A DNA stretch of 64,000 nucleotides. Origin: CAYJAY01 sp964368445 (lineage in GTDB: Bacteria; Bacillota; Clostridia; Oscillospirales; Ruminococcaceae). The position numbers were made by a program, and so were the translations under genes. The stretch spans positions 1 to 64,000 of the forward strand of contig CAYJAY010000001.1 of NCBI GenBank assembly GCA_964368445.1, in the 5' to 3' direction. Shown piece by piece: positions 7,455 to 17,239 of the stretch. The number at the start of each line of letters is the position of its first letter. Position 1 is the first letter of the stretch. The notes beneath the pieces are model-generated. The model was not told where the DNA came from. It ran no database searches and was given only the letters and a program-made list of their open reading frames with translations.

Positions 7455-9488
7455 ATGTCGTTAAAGTTGTGGACAATTAAAGAGACCGACGACCAAAAGG
7501 TTTTGAGCCTTGCTTCAAAACTTGCGGTTAAACGAATAGTCGCAATGGTTTTAGTTTCGCGTGGTTTCGACAGTAAATCAACGGCACAAGATTTCCTTTC
7601 GGCAGAGTATAAAGTTCAAGATCCGTTTATAATGGCGGACATGGGAAAAGCGGTTGAGAGGATATCGAGGGCGGTCGAAGACAAACAGAAGATCGAAATT
7701 TTTGGCGATTATGATGTAGACGGAATAACCTCTACCGTTGTGCTTTATGAATATCTAAAAAAGATAGGTGGAAAAGTTTCTTGTTCTTTGCCGACAAGGG
7801 AGGGGGACGGATACGGATTAAACACTTGTCATATCGACCGAATGAAACAAAACGGAATATCTCTTATCATAACGGTGGACAACGGCGTTTCGGCCCATCA
7901 AGCGGTTGACTATGCGAACCAACTTGGGATTGACACCGTCGTCTGCGACCACCACGTCGTGCCGAGTACTTTGCCAAACGCATACGCCGTTGTAGACCCT
8001 CAACGTCCGGACGACAAAACGAGGTTTAAAGAGCTAGCCGGCGTTGGGGTTGTTCTTAAACTTATAACCGCGCTCGAGGGTTGTTCGTTTGAAGAAACTG
8101 TTAACATGTATGGCGCTTTTGCGGCGCTCGGAACGATTTCAGACGTTATGCCGCTTATATTAGAAAACAGATACATTGTAAAAAAAGGGCTTGAATCGCT
8201 ACGCGAAAGCGAAAATTTTGGAATTAAAGCGTTGTGCAACTCCGTTTCGATACCGATTAAAAGCATAGATTCAAGAACCGTTGCGTTTCAAATAGCGCCG
8301 CGCATTAATGCCGCCGGCAGAATGGGAAGCGCGGACACGGCGTTTCGCCTTTTAACCGCAAAAGATATGCAAACCGCGACACAGCTTGCGCAGGAACTTG
8401 AAGAAATGAACGTTAAACGTCAGTTGTCGGAAAAAGAGATGATGGAATGTATAACGAAAGACATATCGGAAAACCCGGCGATATTGAAAGAACCTATCTT
8501 AATTTTTTCAAGTGAAAATTATAGCGCGGGTATTTCGGGGATAGTCTGTTCAAGGCTTACGGAGAAATATTCTAAACCGACGATAATCCTTTCGCTTACA
8601 AGCGACATCGCAAAAGGTTCGGGGCGAAGCGTTGGAAGTTTTTCGCTTTATTCTGCGATTAAAAACGGCGAGGATTTCCTTGAACGTTTTGGCGGGCACG
8701 ACTATGCGGCGGGATTTACAATGCGCAGGGAAAACGTAGAAGCGTTTGTGTCGGCGGTTTTAAACTATTGCAAAACCGACACTATGCCGGCTCCGTTCTC
8801 GGAACAAAAAATAGACGCGGTGGTCGAGTTTGAAGATATCGGAGAAACGGCGGTTAAACAGCTTCTTTTGTTGTCGCCGTTTGGTTCAAAAAACGAAGAA
8901 CCGACGTTTGCGACGCTTAATGCCGTTGTGTGTGAGATAACCGCGATTGGGAAACGACACAGCAGGATAACGTTAAAGAAAAACGACAGAATTTTAACGG
9001 GAGCGTTTTTTGGTTTAACGCCGGACAAACTACCGTTTACAGTTGGGGATAGAGTAGACGCGTCATACAACCTTTCTATCTATTCGTCCAACAAAGGGGA
9101 TACCGTTTCGGTTAAGTTTAACGGTTTTCGTTGTCCCGAGTCGTCTGAACAAAGTTTTAATTCGCTGCTTCGATATTATTCTTTCAAATGCGGTTGTAAA
9201 AACAGCGAGATAGACAAAGAGATGTTTACCCCTATAAGAGAGGATATCTCGGTTGTTTATCGAGGGATAAGACAAAACCCTGTTTTGTTCGGAGATTACC
9301 AAGCGTTAAGTTTCAGGTTTAAAGAACTCTCGCTTGGAAAAGTAGCGGCTTCAATAGACATTCTGTCGGAACTTTCGCTTTTCTTGTGTACAGAAAACGA
9401 GAGTGGCGAGAACGTTGTTAAAGCGACGGAAAATCCCGCAAAAAAAGACCTGTCGGAGTCAGAGGTTTACCGAAAAATAAATGAGTAG
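7455..9488 (+). CDS. recJ: Single-strand DNA exonuclease RecJ
   Basis: RecJ degrades single-stranded DNA 5' to 3' in recombination and repair. The DHH-phosphoesterase metal motifs are intact: GDYDVDG (84-90) and DHH (165-167), followed by the DHHA1 region with GGHDYAAGFTM and an OB-like domain. At 677 residues it is longer than E. coli RecJ (577), with the extra part C-terminal to the OB domain, as in many Firmicutes. The start has GAAAGGAA nine bases upstream. Only 12 bp separate it from rel, a pairing common in Clostridia, so recJ, rel and dtd are probably co-transcribed. Confidence 0.93.
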   Translation: MSLKLWTIKETDDQKVLSLASKLAVKRIVAMVLVSRGFDSKSTAQDFLSAEYKVQDPFIMADMGKAVERISRAVEDKQKIEIFGDYDVDGITSTVVLYEYLKKIGGKVSCSLPTREGDGYGLNTCHIDRMKQNGISLIITVDNGVSAHQAVDYANQLGIDTVVCDHHVVPSTLPNAYAVVDPQRPDDKTRFKELAGVGVVLKLITALEGCSFEETVNMYGAFAALGTISDVMPLILENRYIVKKGLESLRESENFGIKALCNSVSIPIKSIDSRTVAFQIAPRINAAGRMGSADTAFRLLTAKDMQTATQLAQELEEMNVKRQLSEKEMMECITKDISENPAILKEPILIFSSENYSAGISGIVCSRLTEKYSKPTIILSLTSDIAKGSGRSVGSFSLYSAIKNGEDFLERFGGHDYAAGFTMRRENVEAFVSAVLNYCKTDTMPAPFSEQKIDAVVEFEDIGETAVKQLLLLSPFGSKNEEPTFATLNAVVCEITAIGKRHSRITLKKNDRILTGAFFGLTPDKLPFTVGDRVDASYNLSIYSSNKGDTVSVKFNGFRCPESSEQSFNSLLRYYSFKCGCKNSEIDKEMFTPIREDISVVYRGIRQNPVLFGDYQALSFRFKELSLGKVAASIDILSELSLFLCTENESGENVVKATENPAKKDLSESEVYRKINE

Positions 9489-9500
9489 TTGTAATGGAAA

Positions 9501-11672
9501 ATGATTGAGACATTTAATGAACTTTTAAAAACAATAGAATATAGCGGACGACATTATGATCTTGCGGTTATCGACAAAGCGTATAAGATGGCGGAGCGAG
9601 GACATAAAAATCAAAAGCGAAATTCGGGTGAGCCTTTTGTGACTCATCCTCTTAACGTTGCGGAAATTTTAATTGATCTTGGAATGGACACCGAAAGCAT
9701 AGTTGCGGCAATTCTCCACGACCTTGTAGAGGACACCGACTATACGTTGGACGACGTTAGTAATGTGTTTGGAAACGATATAGCGCTTTTGGTAGACGGA
9801 GTCACAAAACTCGGAAAGATACCGTTCTCTTCGATAGAGGAACAACAAGCGGAAAATCTTCGCAAAATGCTTTTGGCGATGAGCAAAGATATCCGCGTTA
9901 TGATAATAAAGCTTTCGGACAGGCTCCACAACATGCGGACGCTTGACGGGCTTCGCGAGCAAAAACGCCGCGACAAGGCGCTTGAAACTATGGAGGTTTT
10001 CGCCCCAATAGCCCACCGTCTTGGAATGAGCGCGATTAAGGAAGAACTCGAGGATCTTTCGCTTAAATATCTTGATCCGGTAGGATATAACGAGATAGTA
10101 GACGGACTTAAAAATAACGATAAAAACGGAACGTTTGTCGAGATGATAGCGGACGATATAACGATTAGACTTCAAAATCTTAAGATCCCGAATTTTAAGA
10201 TCGAAAGCCGTGTCAAGTCTATATATGGAGTGTATCGAAAGACGTATATACAAAACAGGTCGATGGAAGAGGTCTACGACATATACGCCGTCAGGATAAT
10301 TTTAGATACAGTTGCAGATTGTTACAACGTCTTAGGGGTTATCCACGACATGTATCGGCCGTTCCCAAATAGGTTTAAAGACTATATCTCAACCCCAAAA
10401 CCAAACATGTATCGTTCTTTGCACACGACGGTTATAGGACGCGGAACCATTCCGTTTGAGATTCAAATTAGAACATATGAGATGCATTATGAGGCGGAAT
10501 ATGGAATTGCCGCACATTGGAAATATAAAGTCGGAATAAGCGGAAAAGACAAACTCGAAGAGCGGATTTCTTGGGTTCGAGGGCTGCTTGAAAGCCAAAA
10601 GACTTCGGAGGACGCAACAGACCTATTAAGTAGCATCAAAAGCGATCTTTCCCCGGAAGAGGTATATCTTTTCACCCCCAAAGGCGACGTTATAAGCTTG
10701 CCGTTTGGGGCAACGGTGATAGATTTTGCGTATGCTATTCACTCAGCCGTCGGTAACAGGTTGATAGGTGCAAAAGCCAACGGTAGGATAGTTCCGATAA
10801 ACTATCGAGTCAAGACGGGAGAGGTTGTCGAAGCAATACTAGGCCCAAAAGACAAAGGCCCTTCAAGGGATTGGCTGAGCGTCGTTCAAACAGGCGAGGC
10901 GAGAAGCAAGATTCGCGCTTGGTTTAAAAGAGAACGTCGCGACGAAAACATCGAAGAGGGCAAAGATCTTTTTGAAAAAGAACTTAGACGAAACGCCATT
11001 AATATTCCAAAAGCAAAAGAACAGGAATTTTTAGAAAAACTTGTCGAACGACAAAAACTTTTAAATAAAGAAGATTTTTTTGCCGCGATAGGTTACGGCG
11101 GTATCCAACTTTCAAAGATACTTCCGCGCATACGCGAGATTCATTCCAAGCTTATAAAATCAGACGAAACAAATCCCGAGATTATTCGTATTAAACAACC
11201 GAACGCAAAGTCAAAGAGTTCGGACGGAATAGTTGTCGAAGGGCTTGAAGGTTGTCTTGTGAAGGTGTCTAAATGTTGTACACCGCTTCCGGGCGACGAG
11301 ATAGTCGGGTTTATAACAAGGGGACACGGCGTTTCGGTTCATAAAGCCGATTGCCCTAACGTTTTAAGCTCTAAAGGCGATATTGAAAACGAAAATAGAT
11401 GGGTTAAAGTTTCGTGGGGCGAAGGTGTGGAAGAGACGTTTAAAGCGTCGCTTGAAATCGTGACGCTTAACCGAGACGGGGTCATAGCCGACATAACGGC
11501 GCTTATATTTAACATGCGAATACCAATATTTGATATGAAAGCGCGCATTGCAAACGAAAGGGTTATAGTTAACCTTACTATTGGAATAAACAATCTTGAA
11601 CATCTACGAAGTTCGGTAGTTAAACTCAGAAAGATTAAAGACGTCGAAAGCGTAGAGAGAACTGCAAAATAA
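9501..11672 (+). CDS. relA: Bifunctional (p)ppGpp synthetase/hydrolase Rel
   Basis: A long RelA/SpoT homologue of 723 residues with all domains: HD hydrolase (His49; HD at 73-74), synthetase (YDIYAVRII; TPKPNMYRSLHTTV), TGS (LFTPKGDVISLPFGATVIDF), a zinc-finger-like segment with paired Cys (VSKCCTPLPGDEI), and a C-terminal ACT domain. Both catalytic centres look intact, so it should make and degrade the alarmone during amino-acid starvation. The gene starts 12 bp after recJ and ends 24 bp before dtd. The recJ-rel-dtd order is conserved in Firmicutes. Confidence 0.94.
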   Translation: MIETFNELLKTIEYSGRHYDLAVIDKAYKMAERGHKNQKRNSGEPFVTHPLNVAEILIDLGMDTESIVAAILHDLVEDTDYTLDDVSNVFGNDIALLVDGVTKLGKIPFSSIEEQQAENLRKMLLAMSKDIRVMIIKLSDRLHNMRTLDGLREQKRRDKALETMEVFAPIAHRLGMSAIKEELEDLSLKYLDPVGYNEIVDGLKNNDKNGTFVEMIADDITIRLQNLKIPNFKIESRVKSIYGVYRKTYIQNRSMEEVYDIYAVRIILDTVADCYNVLGVIHDMYRPFPNRFKDYISTPKPNMYRSLHTTVIGRGTIPFEIQIRTYEMHYEAEYGIAAHWKYKVGISGKDKLEERISWVRGLLESQKTSEDATDLLSSIKSDLSPEEVYLFTPKGDVISLPFGATVIDFAYAIHSAVGNRLIGAKANGRIVPINYRVKTGEVVEAILGPKDKGPSRDWLSVVQTGEARSKIRAWFKRERRDENIEEGKDLFEKELRRNAINIPKAKEQEFLEKLVERQKLLNKEDFFAAIGYGGIQLSKILPRIREIHSKLIKSDETNPEIIRIKQPNAKSKSSDGIVVEGLEGCLVKVSKCCTPLPGDEIVGFITRGHGVSVHKADCPNVLSSKGDIENENRWVKVSWGEGVEETFKASLEIVTLNRDGVIADITALIFNMRIPIFDMKARIANERVIVNLTIGINNLEHLRSSVVKLRKIKDVESVERTAK

Positions 11673-11696
11673 ACTTAAATTAACGGAGTGTGATAT

Positions 11697-12152
11697 ATGA
11701 AACTTGTAATACAAAGAGTTAAGCGCGCCGCCGTCGTTCTTTCGAGCGGCGAAAGGCGAGAGATTTCAAACGGTCTTGTGGTTCTTTATGGCGCGTCGGG
11801 AGAAGATAGCTTGGAACTTTGTGACAAACTCGCCGAAAAAACAGCAAAACTCAGAATTTTTTCGGACGACGAAGGAAAGATGAACATTTCGGCGGTTGAC
11901 AAAAATCTTTCTGTGCTTGTTGTTTCACAATTCACGCTTTTTGCGGACACAAAAAAGGGAAATCGTCCGTCGTTTATCGGAGCGGCAAAACCACCGTTTG
12001 CAACCGAGGCGTATGAAAGATATGTCGAAGCACTAAAAAAGTTTGATTTTAAAGAGGTTAAGACGGGCGAGTTTGGCGACGACATGGATATCGAGCTTGT
12101 CAACGACGGGCCGGTTACAATTATTATCGATACCAAAGAGTGGGGAATTTGA
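11697..12152 (+). CDS. dtd: D-aminoacyl-tRNA deacylase
   Basis: This 151-residue protein removes D-amino acids (and glycine from tRNA-Ala) mischarged onto tRNA. The family signatures are intact: SQFTLFAD (about 80-87) and the C-terminal NDGPVTIIID cross-subunit Gly-Pro motif. Length is normal. It is preceded by GGAGTGTGATAT, giving a good ribosome binding site, and lies 24 bp after rel. Expected as a cytosolic homodimer. Confidence 0.94.
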   Translation: MKLVIQRVKRAAVVLSSGERREISNGLVVLYGASGEDSLELCDKLAEKTAKLRIFSDDEGKMNISAVDKNLSVLVVSQFTLFADTKKGNRPSFIGAAKPPFATEAYERYVEALKKFDFKEVKTGEFGDDMDIELVNDGPVTIIIDTKEWGI

Positions 12153-12164
12153 GATTTAGGAAAG

Positions 12165-12290
12165 AATTAATAGTTAATAGTGCAAGTCCGCCACTTTGTG
12201 GCGAATTTTGATTCAAGACATTAGAGGTTTTTACGATTTTTTTTGGCTTAGTCGCTTGAATTTGCCAAAAAAACAAACCCATCAAAAAGA
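12165..12290 (+). repeat. Decayed relative of the 5.5-kb intergenic repeat
   Basis: The 150-bp gap after dtd opens with AATTAATAGTTAATAG (7-bp period) and then has CCGCCACTTTGTGGCG and a TTGATTCAAG block. The element at 5500-5727 has a 7-bp repeat followed by CTCCTTGTGGCG and CTTGAATGACAAG in the same order. The similarity is partial and read by eye. The boundaries are approximate, and no right-hand inverted end is evident. Confidence 0.35.
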
Positions 12291-12302
12291 AAGAGGATTA
12301 TT

Positions 12303-12872
12303 ATGCAACATAAAGTAATACCTGTCGGATATCTTTCAACAAACTGTACCATTGTTTGGGGAGACGATAAAAACGGAATTGTGTGCGACCCGGGCGACCG
12401 CGCCGATCTTCTAATCGACTTTATCAAACAAAACGAGATAAACGTTCAATATGTTTTACTAACCCACAACCATTTCGACCACACCGGCGCGTTACCCGAT
12501 GTTTTAGAACAGACCGGCGCAAAACTAGCTGTCGGTGAACTGGACGCGGATGGAGTTCCGGTATCCCCCGACATACTTTTAAAGGACGGCGATAAAATTT
12601 CCTTTGGAGAACTTGAAATAGCGGTTGTTTTCACACCGGGCCACACAAGGGGCGGCGTATGCTACATAGTGGGGGATATCATGCTTTCGGGCGACACGCT
12701 TTTTTGCGAGGACATAGGCCGAAGCGATCTTCCGGGAGGAAGCTTTTCCGTTTTGAAAAAGTCACTTCAAAAGATAAAAAATCTGCCGTTCGACGATCTT
12801 AAAATTATCCCCGGTCACGAAGAGACAACAACACTTTCACACGAAAGAAAACACAACATGTATTTAAGATAG
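12303..12872 (+). CDS. Metallo-beta-lactamase-fold hydrolase, glyoxalase II-like
   Basis: A 189-residue MBL-fold protein with the zinc motif HxHxDH (THNHFDHTG, about 55-63), a second His in GHTRGG (near 116), Asp in SGDTLF and a final GHEETT. It is short compared with true glyoxalase II (about 250 residues) and lacks that enzyme's C-terminal domain, so it fits the YcbL/YqgX-like small hydrolases. The substrate is unknown. ATG 12303 has AAGAAAGAGG upstream. It ends 5 bp before hemZ. Confidence 0.85.
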   Translation: MQHKVIPVGYLSTNCTIVWGDDKNGIVCDPGDRADLLIDFIKQNEINVQYVLLTHNHFDHTGALPDVLEQTGAKLAVGELDADGVPVSPDILLKDGDKISFGELEIAVVFTPGHTRGGVCYIVGDIMLSGDTLFCEDIGRSDLPGGSFSVLKKSLQKIKNLPFDDLKIIPGHEETTTLSHERKHNMYLR

Positions 12873-12877
12873 TTTAT

Positions 12878-14353
12878 ATGAAAGTTTTTATTAAAGGTCA
12901 TAATTTCGAATATGAAATAATAAATGTAATAAGGCTTTTTTTTCAAGATGCCGCGGTTTTTGAACTTAACGAAAAGAAAAAGATAAAAAATCAAGACTAT
13001 GTATACACTCTCGTTATTCAAAAGGCGAAAAAGGATTTTTTGTTTTGTGAAGTTTGTTACAAAGGAATAAAGGTAATCGGTTCAAGGCAGCTTGATAAGT
13101 TAGATGAAAAACTGAATGTTTCGGCAAAGTCTAACGAAAAAGAACTTGCGAAACTTGTTTTTTCTATGCTGTGCAACATTTCGGATAAAAGACCTCCGTA
13201 TGGAATTTTAACAGGAATTCGTCCGGCAAAGCTTGCTATAGCGTTGCTTGAAAACGGCGCTACTATAAGCGGGGCGGAAAAAAGGTTGATGTACGACTAT
13301 TTCGTCACGGCGAAAAAAGCGAAGCTTATTGTGTCGGTGGCAAAATTTTCGGAAAAGCTTAGAAAGCAGGATATGCCGTCTGACTATTCGCTTTACGTTT
13401 CAATTCCATTTTGCAAAACAAGATGTAGCTTTTGTTCGTTTGTGTCCAAAACGATAGCGAGCGAACAAAAACTTATCGACCCATATCTTGAAAGTTTAAT
13501 ACAAGAACTTGAATTAACAAGACAAATAGCTGCTAAAAAAAATCTTAACCTTAAAACGGTTTATGTCGGGGGAGGAACCCCTTCCGTTTTAAACGAGCAA
13601 CAACTGGAAAAACTTTGCGAGGCGATAGAGCGCCTGTTTAACCCTAAAAAATGTCTCGAATATACCTTTGAAGCGGGGCGTGCGGACACGATAACAAAAC
13701 AAAAACTTGCGATACTTAAACGTTTTGGTGTGACAAGGCTTTCGATTAATCCCCAAACAAAAAACGATGAGGTGTTAAAAAAAGTAGGGCGAACACATTC
13801 ATATAAAGATGTCGAACGTTGTTTTTCGCTTGCTCGAGAGATTGGGTTTGACAATATAAACGCCGATTTAATTGCGGGGCTTCCGTTTGACACCGAACAA
13901 AGCTTTAAAGAGTCGGTCGACTGGCTTTCAAACATCGGCGCCGACAACATAACGGTTCATACTCTTACGGTTAAACGCGGTTCAGACTTTAAAGATTCCT
14001 TTGTTTTGGGCGAACAATCGGTGTCCGAGATGACAGAATACGCCATCGAAAAATTGGTTAAAAGCGGATATCTCGCATATTATATGTATCGCCAAAAATC
14101 AACCCTACAAAATCTTGAGAACATTGGATATTGTAAACCAGATAAAGAGGGGCTTTATAACATATTTATAATGGACGAGATGCACAGCATATTTTCTTGC
14201 GGAGCGGGGGGCGTGACAAAGTTTAAACAACCGCTTGGAACACGCATAGAACGAGTTTTCAACTATAAATATCCTAAAGAGTATATAGAAGGGTTGGACG
14301 AAATTCTTAGAAGAAAAAGAAAGGTTTTAGATTTTTATGATAATAAATTTTGA
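12878..14353 (+). CDS. hemZ: Coproporphyrinogen dehydrogenase HemZ-type radical SAM protein
   Basis: A 491-residue radical SAM protein. An N-terminal extension of about 170 residues precedes the iron-sulfur motif CKTRCSFC (Cys179, Cys183, Cys186), followed by YVGGGTPS. The extension and overall length match HemZ of Firmicutes, proposed to act in oxygen-independent coproporphyrinogen oxidation or heme handling. The start lies 5 bp after the MBL gene and the end overlaps the next gene by 17 bp, so these are co-translated neighbours. A separate HemW homologue is at 19421 on the other strand. Enzymatic activity of HemZ proteins is less certain than for HemN. Confidence 0.87.
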   Translation: MKVFIKGHNFEYEIINVIRLFFQDAAVFELNEKKKIKNQDYVYTLVIQKAKKDFLFCEVCYKGIKVIGSRQLDKLDEKLNVSAKSNEKELAKLVFSMLCNISDKRPPYGILTGIRPAKLAIALLENGATISGAEKRLMYDYFVTAKKAKLIVSVAKFSEKLRKQDMPSDYSLYVSIPFCKTRCSFCSFVSKTIASEQKLIDPYLESLIQELELTRQIAAKKNLNLKTVYVGGGTPSVLNEQQLEKLCEAIERLFNPKKCLEYTFEAGRADTITKQKLAILKRFGVTRLSINPQTKNDEVLKKVGRTHSYKDVERCFSLAREIGFDNINADLIAGLPFDTEQSFKESVDWLSNIGADNITVHTLTVKRGSDFKDSFVLGEQSVSEMTEYAIEKLVKSGYLAYYMYRQKSTLQNLENIGYCKPDKEGLYNIFIMDEMHSIFSCGAGGVTKFKQPLGTRIERVFNYKYPKEYIEGLDEILRRKRKVLDFYDNKF

Positions 14354-15281
14354 TCCTAAACGTAAAATAGAGATAGGCGAACTTAACAAAGAGGTTGAAA
14401 AAAAAGGTTTTATAGAGCGTTGCGAACAACAATATACAAAACGCGTCGAGAACGTTTGCGATCATATAGAAAAAAGCGGCGCGCCGATAGTGCTTGCGAC
14501 GGGGCCTTCCGCAAGCGGTAAAACAACGTCGTGTAAGCGAATAGCCGCCGAACTTGAAAAAAGAGGACGAAAAGCGGTTGTCGTTTCGCTTGATAATTTT
14601 TTCAAAAATCTTGAAGATTACCCAAGGGATGAAAACGGTGAAATAGACCTTGATAGTGTCTATGCCGTCGATATAGACCTTGTTAACCTTTTTATCAAAG
14701 AGATTATACAACACGGAAAAGCTCTCATGCCCGAGTTTGATTTTTTGAAGCAAGGGCGAAAGGAACATAAAGTTGAGATAGATATCGGAAAAGACGGAAT
14801 AGCTATTCTCGAGGGTATCCACGCGCTTAATCCACTTTTATACGAAAATTCTGCGCCCGTTGACAAGATATTTAAGATTTATATCGGACTTCGCGAGGAA
14901 TACTATATAGATGGCGAAAGGGTTTTTCCGACTAGAGATATAAGAATAACAAGAAGGTTTGTGCGTGACAGGCAGTTTAGGGGATATCCTGTAGAGGCTA
15001 CTTTTAAGAACTGGAAAAACATTATGCGTGGCGAAGACCTTTACATCAGGCCGTTTAAAGACCACGCGTCGATAATTCTTGACACGTCGTTTGAATATGA
15101 ACCGTCTGTTTTTTTACCGCTTGTCCAAGAGATAGTCGACGACCCAAACGAGGGCGGAATATACAGAGAAAAGCTTGAAAGAATATATAACACGCTTGAA
15201 AAATTTACCCCGATAACGGCCGATTGTGTGCCGCAAAATTCTGTGCTGCGCGAGTTTATCGGCGGTTTAGATATAAAATAG
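14337..15281 (+). CDS. Uridine kinase-like P-loop nucleoside kinase
   Basis: The 314-residue protein has a P-loop GPSASGKTT (about 58-66), then VVSLDNFFKN, and the core arrangement of the uridine kinase/phosphoribulokinase family. It is longer than Udk (about 210 residues): about 50 extra residues precede the P-loop and there is a C-terminal extension. Such proteins are usually annotated as nucleoside kinases; the substrate is not established. It overlaps hemZ by 17 bp. A promoter for the next gene begins right after its stop, so it ends this unit. Confidence 0.75.
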   Translation: MIINFDPKRKIEIGELNKEVEKKGFIERCEQQYTKRVENVCDHIEKSGAPIVLATGPSASGKTTSCKRIAAELEKRGRKAVVVSLDNFFKNLEDYPRDENGEIDLDSVYAVDIDLVNLFIKEIIQHGKALMPEFDFLKQGRKEHKVEIDIGKDGIAILEGIHALNPLLYENSAPVDKIFKIYIGLREEYYIDGERVFPTRDIRITRRFVRDRQFRGYPVEATFKNWKNIMRGEDLYIRPFKDHASIILDTSFEYEPSVFLPLVQEIVDDPNEGGIYREKLERIYNTLEKFTPITADCVPQNSVLREFIGGLDIK

Positions 15282-15282
15282 C

Positions 15283-15311
15283 TTGTAAAAATCCAAAGAA
15301 ATTGATATAAT
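15283..15311 (+). promoter_or_regulatory. Promoter for the flippase gene
   Basis: TTGTAA (15283-15288), a 17-bp spacer and TATAAT (15306-15311) preceded by TGA, an extended -10. The flippase starts about 60 bases downstream. Confidence 0.6.
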
Positions 15312-15373
15312 TTTAATTCGATACGGTTTTGAATAAAAAACACGATGTAATTTAAAAATGGTGGGTATTTAAT

Positions 15374-17134
15374 TTGAGCAGAACAAAACAAGGCATGTTA
15401 GAGGGGGCTATAATCCTTACGATTGCAATGGGAATTGTTAAGGTTCTCGGCGCAGTTTATAAAGTGGCTATGGCGGACATCATAGGCATTGACGGAAACG
15501 GTTTTTATAGCTACGCTTATTCTATATATAATCTAATCTATTCGATAGCGGTTTCGGGTTTTCCTGTCGCTATTTCAAAGATAGTCGCCGGGTTTGCCGG
15601 CGAAGGCAGATACAACGATATAAAAAGGGTTAAATCGGTAGCAACTATTCTGTTTACCCTTGTCGGATTGACCGGGTCGCTAGGTCTTATGGCGTTTTCG
15701 GGATTTTATGCCGAAAATATTATCCAACAACCTTTGGCTTATTGGTGTATGATAGCGGTAGCACCCGCCATCTTGTTTTGTTGTCTTATGTCTATCTATC
15801 GTGGATATAACCAAGGTTTAAGAAACATGACCCCGACAGCTTCGTCACAGGTTATCGAAGTGTTCTTTAAAGTGGCGACAAGTATCGTGCTTTCATATTG
15901 GGTTAAAATGGCGTTGTTCGCGGAGTATCGCGATTACGGAACCGTTTTTAAACAGGTTATACAAGACGAGCGAATAGCCGAGATAACGATCCTTTCGTAT
16001 GCCGCGGCAGGAGCTATTTTTGGCGTTACAATCTCGACGGCGATAGGATTTGTTTATCTTTTCATACGTCAACAGATAGCGGGCGACGGGATAACAAAGG
16101 CACAGTATGAAACAAGCCCGGCGCCGTTTTCAAAAAAACACATACTAAAGATGATAGTCGCGTTTTCTGTGCCGATGGCTCTTTCGGCGGCGGCGGTTAA
16201 CCTTACGAGCGTTATCGACGGCATAATGGTTCAAGACAGGTTGCGCCACGTATTTGCGACCGATATAAACGCGGTTTTCGCTTCGCATGGCGGGCTTATG
16301 GAGCTTGCCGACAAGACCCCCGACATGGACCACGAGTTTTTGGCAAACTTCCTTAACGGCGCATATTGGTTCGCTATGCCGTTTTTTACGATGGTTCCGG
16401 CAATAACCGGGTCGTTTGGAATGAGCGCCTTGCCACACGTTGCGACGGCTTGGGCGGTTAAAAACATCGAGAAGACACGCAAAAACATCGAGAGCACCAT
16501 TCGCATGGCTATGCTTGTGGCCGCTCCGGCGGGAATTGGGCTTGCGGTTCTTTCGGGTCAGATTTTAACACTTATCTATGGTAACAGCGCTTCGGCGACA
16601 GGGTTCGAGATAGCTATTCCGATGCTAAGAGTTCTAGGGATTGCCGCGATATTCGTCGCGATAACGGGGCCTTGCAACGCGTTGCTTCAAGCTATCGGAC
16701 GCGTCGACATTCCGGTTAAACTCATGGTAGTCGGAGGTTTAATCAAGATTGCTTCTAACTATATTTTCATCGGTATTCCGGAATTCAACATTAAAGCTGC
16801 ACCTGTCGGAAACCTTGTCTCGTATATGGTTATCTCGGTTTCAAGCATCATAATTCTTTGTAAAATCACAGGGATTAAAATCAATTTTATCTCGGTATTT
16901 CTAAAGCCTATGGTTGCGGCGATTTCGTGCGGAATATTTGCGCTTTTGGCGTTTAATGTGTCCGACCTTCTCATGGGCGAGACTATCGCGACAATTATAG
17001 CGATAGCGGTCGCAGGCGTTGTTTATGTTGCTTCGGTTATGCTTCTTCGCGTGGTCACGAGGGAAGACGTCGCGGGGCTTCCGAAAAGCGAAAAGATTAT
17101 TGCGTTTCTTGAAAAACTCCACGCTTTGGGATAG
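15374..17134 (+). CDS. SpoVB/MurJ-family lipid flippase
   Basis: A 586-residue membrane protein with about 14 hydrophobic segments, of the polysaccharide exporter branch of the MOP superfamily. The N-terminus (GMLEGAIILTIAMGIVKVLG and then a Tyr-rich loop) is typical of the YtgP/MurJ and SpoVB proteins of Firmicutes, which move lipid-linked cell-wall precursors across the membrane. SpoVB acts in spore cortex synthesis and MurJ in vegetative growth. The two cannot be separated by sequence alone. The start is TTG at 15374 with GGTGGG upstream. It is monocistronic between its own promoter and a perfect hairpin. Confidence 0.82.
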   Translation: MSRTKQGMLEGAIILTIAMGIVKVLGAVYKVAMADIIGIDGNGFYSYAYSIYNLIYSIAVSGFPVAISKIVAGFAGEGRYNDIKRVKSVATILFTLVGLTGSLGLMAFSGFYAENIIQQPLAYWCMIAVAPAILFCCLMSIYRGYNQGLRNMTPTASSQVIEVFFKVATSIVLSYWVKMALFAEYRDYGTVFKQVIQDERIAEITILSYAAAGAIFGVTISTAIGFVYLFIRQQIAGDGITKAQYETSPAPFSKKHILKMIVAFSVPMALSAAAVNLTSVIDGIMVQDRLRHVFATDINAVFASHGGLMELADKTPDMDHEFLANFLNGAYWFAMPFFTMVPAITGSFGMSALPHVATAWAVKNIEKTRKNIESTIRMAMLVAAPAGIGLAVLSGQILTLIYGNSASATGFEIAIPMLRVLGIAAIFVAITGPCNALLQAIGRVDIPVKLMVVGGLIKIASNYIFIGIPEFNIKAAPVGNLVSYMVISVSSIIILCKITGIKINFISVFLKPMVAAISCGIFALLAFNVSDLLMGETIATIIAIAVAGVVYVASVMLLRVVTREDVAGLPKSEKIIAFLEKLHALG

Positions 17135-17157
17135 CTTATAATATTAAACTTTAACGA

Positions 17158-17202
17158 AAAATTTGTGTTCGGGGTAAGCTTAAAGTCTTGAACACAAATT
17201 TT
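17158..17202 (+). terminator. Terminator after the flippase gene
   Basis: A 13-bp perfect stem, AAAATTTGTGTTC (17158-17170) with GAACACAAATTTT (17190-17202), across a 19-base loop and followed by a T-rich run. Confidence 0.65.
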
Positions 17203-17239
17203 GTGTTTTAGGTAAAAGATTAAGGAAAAATTATAATTT

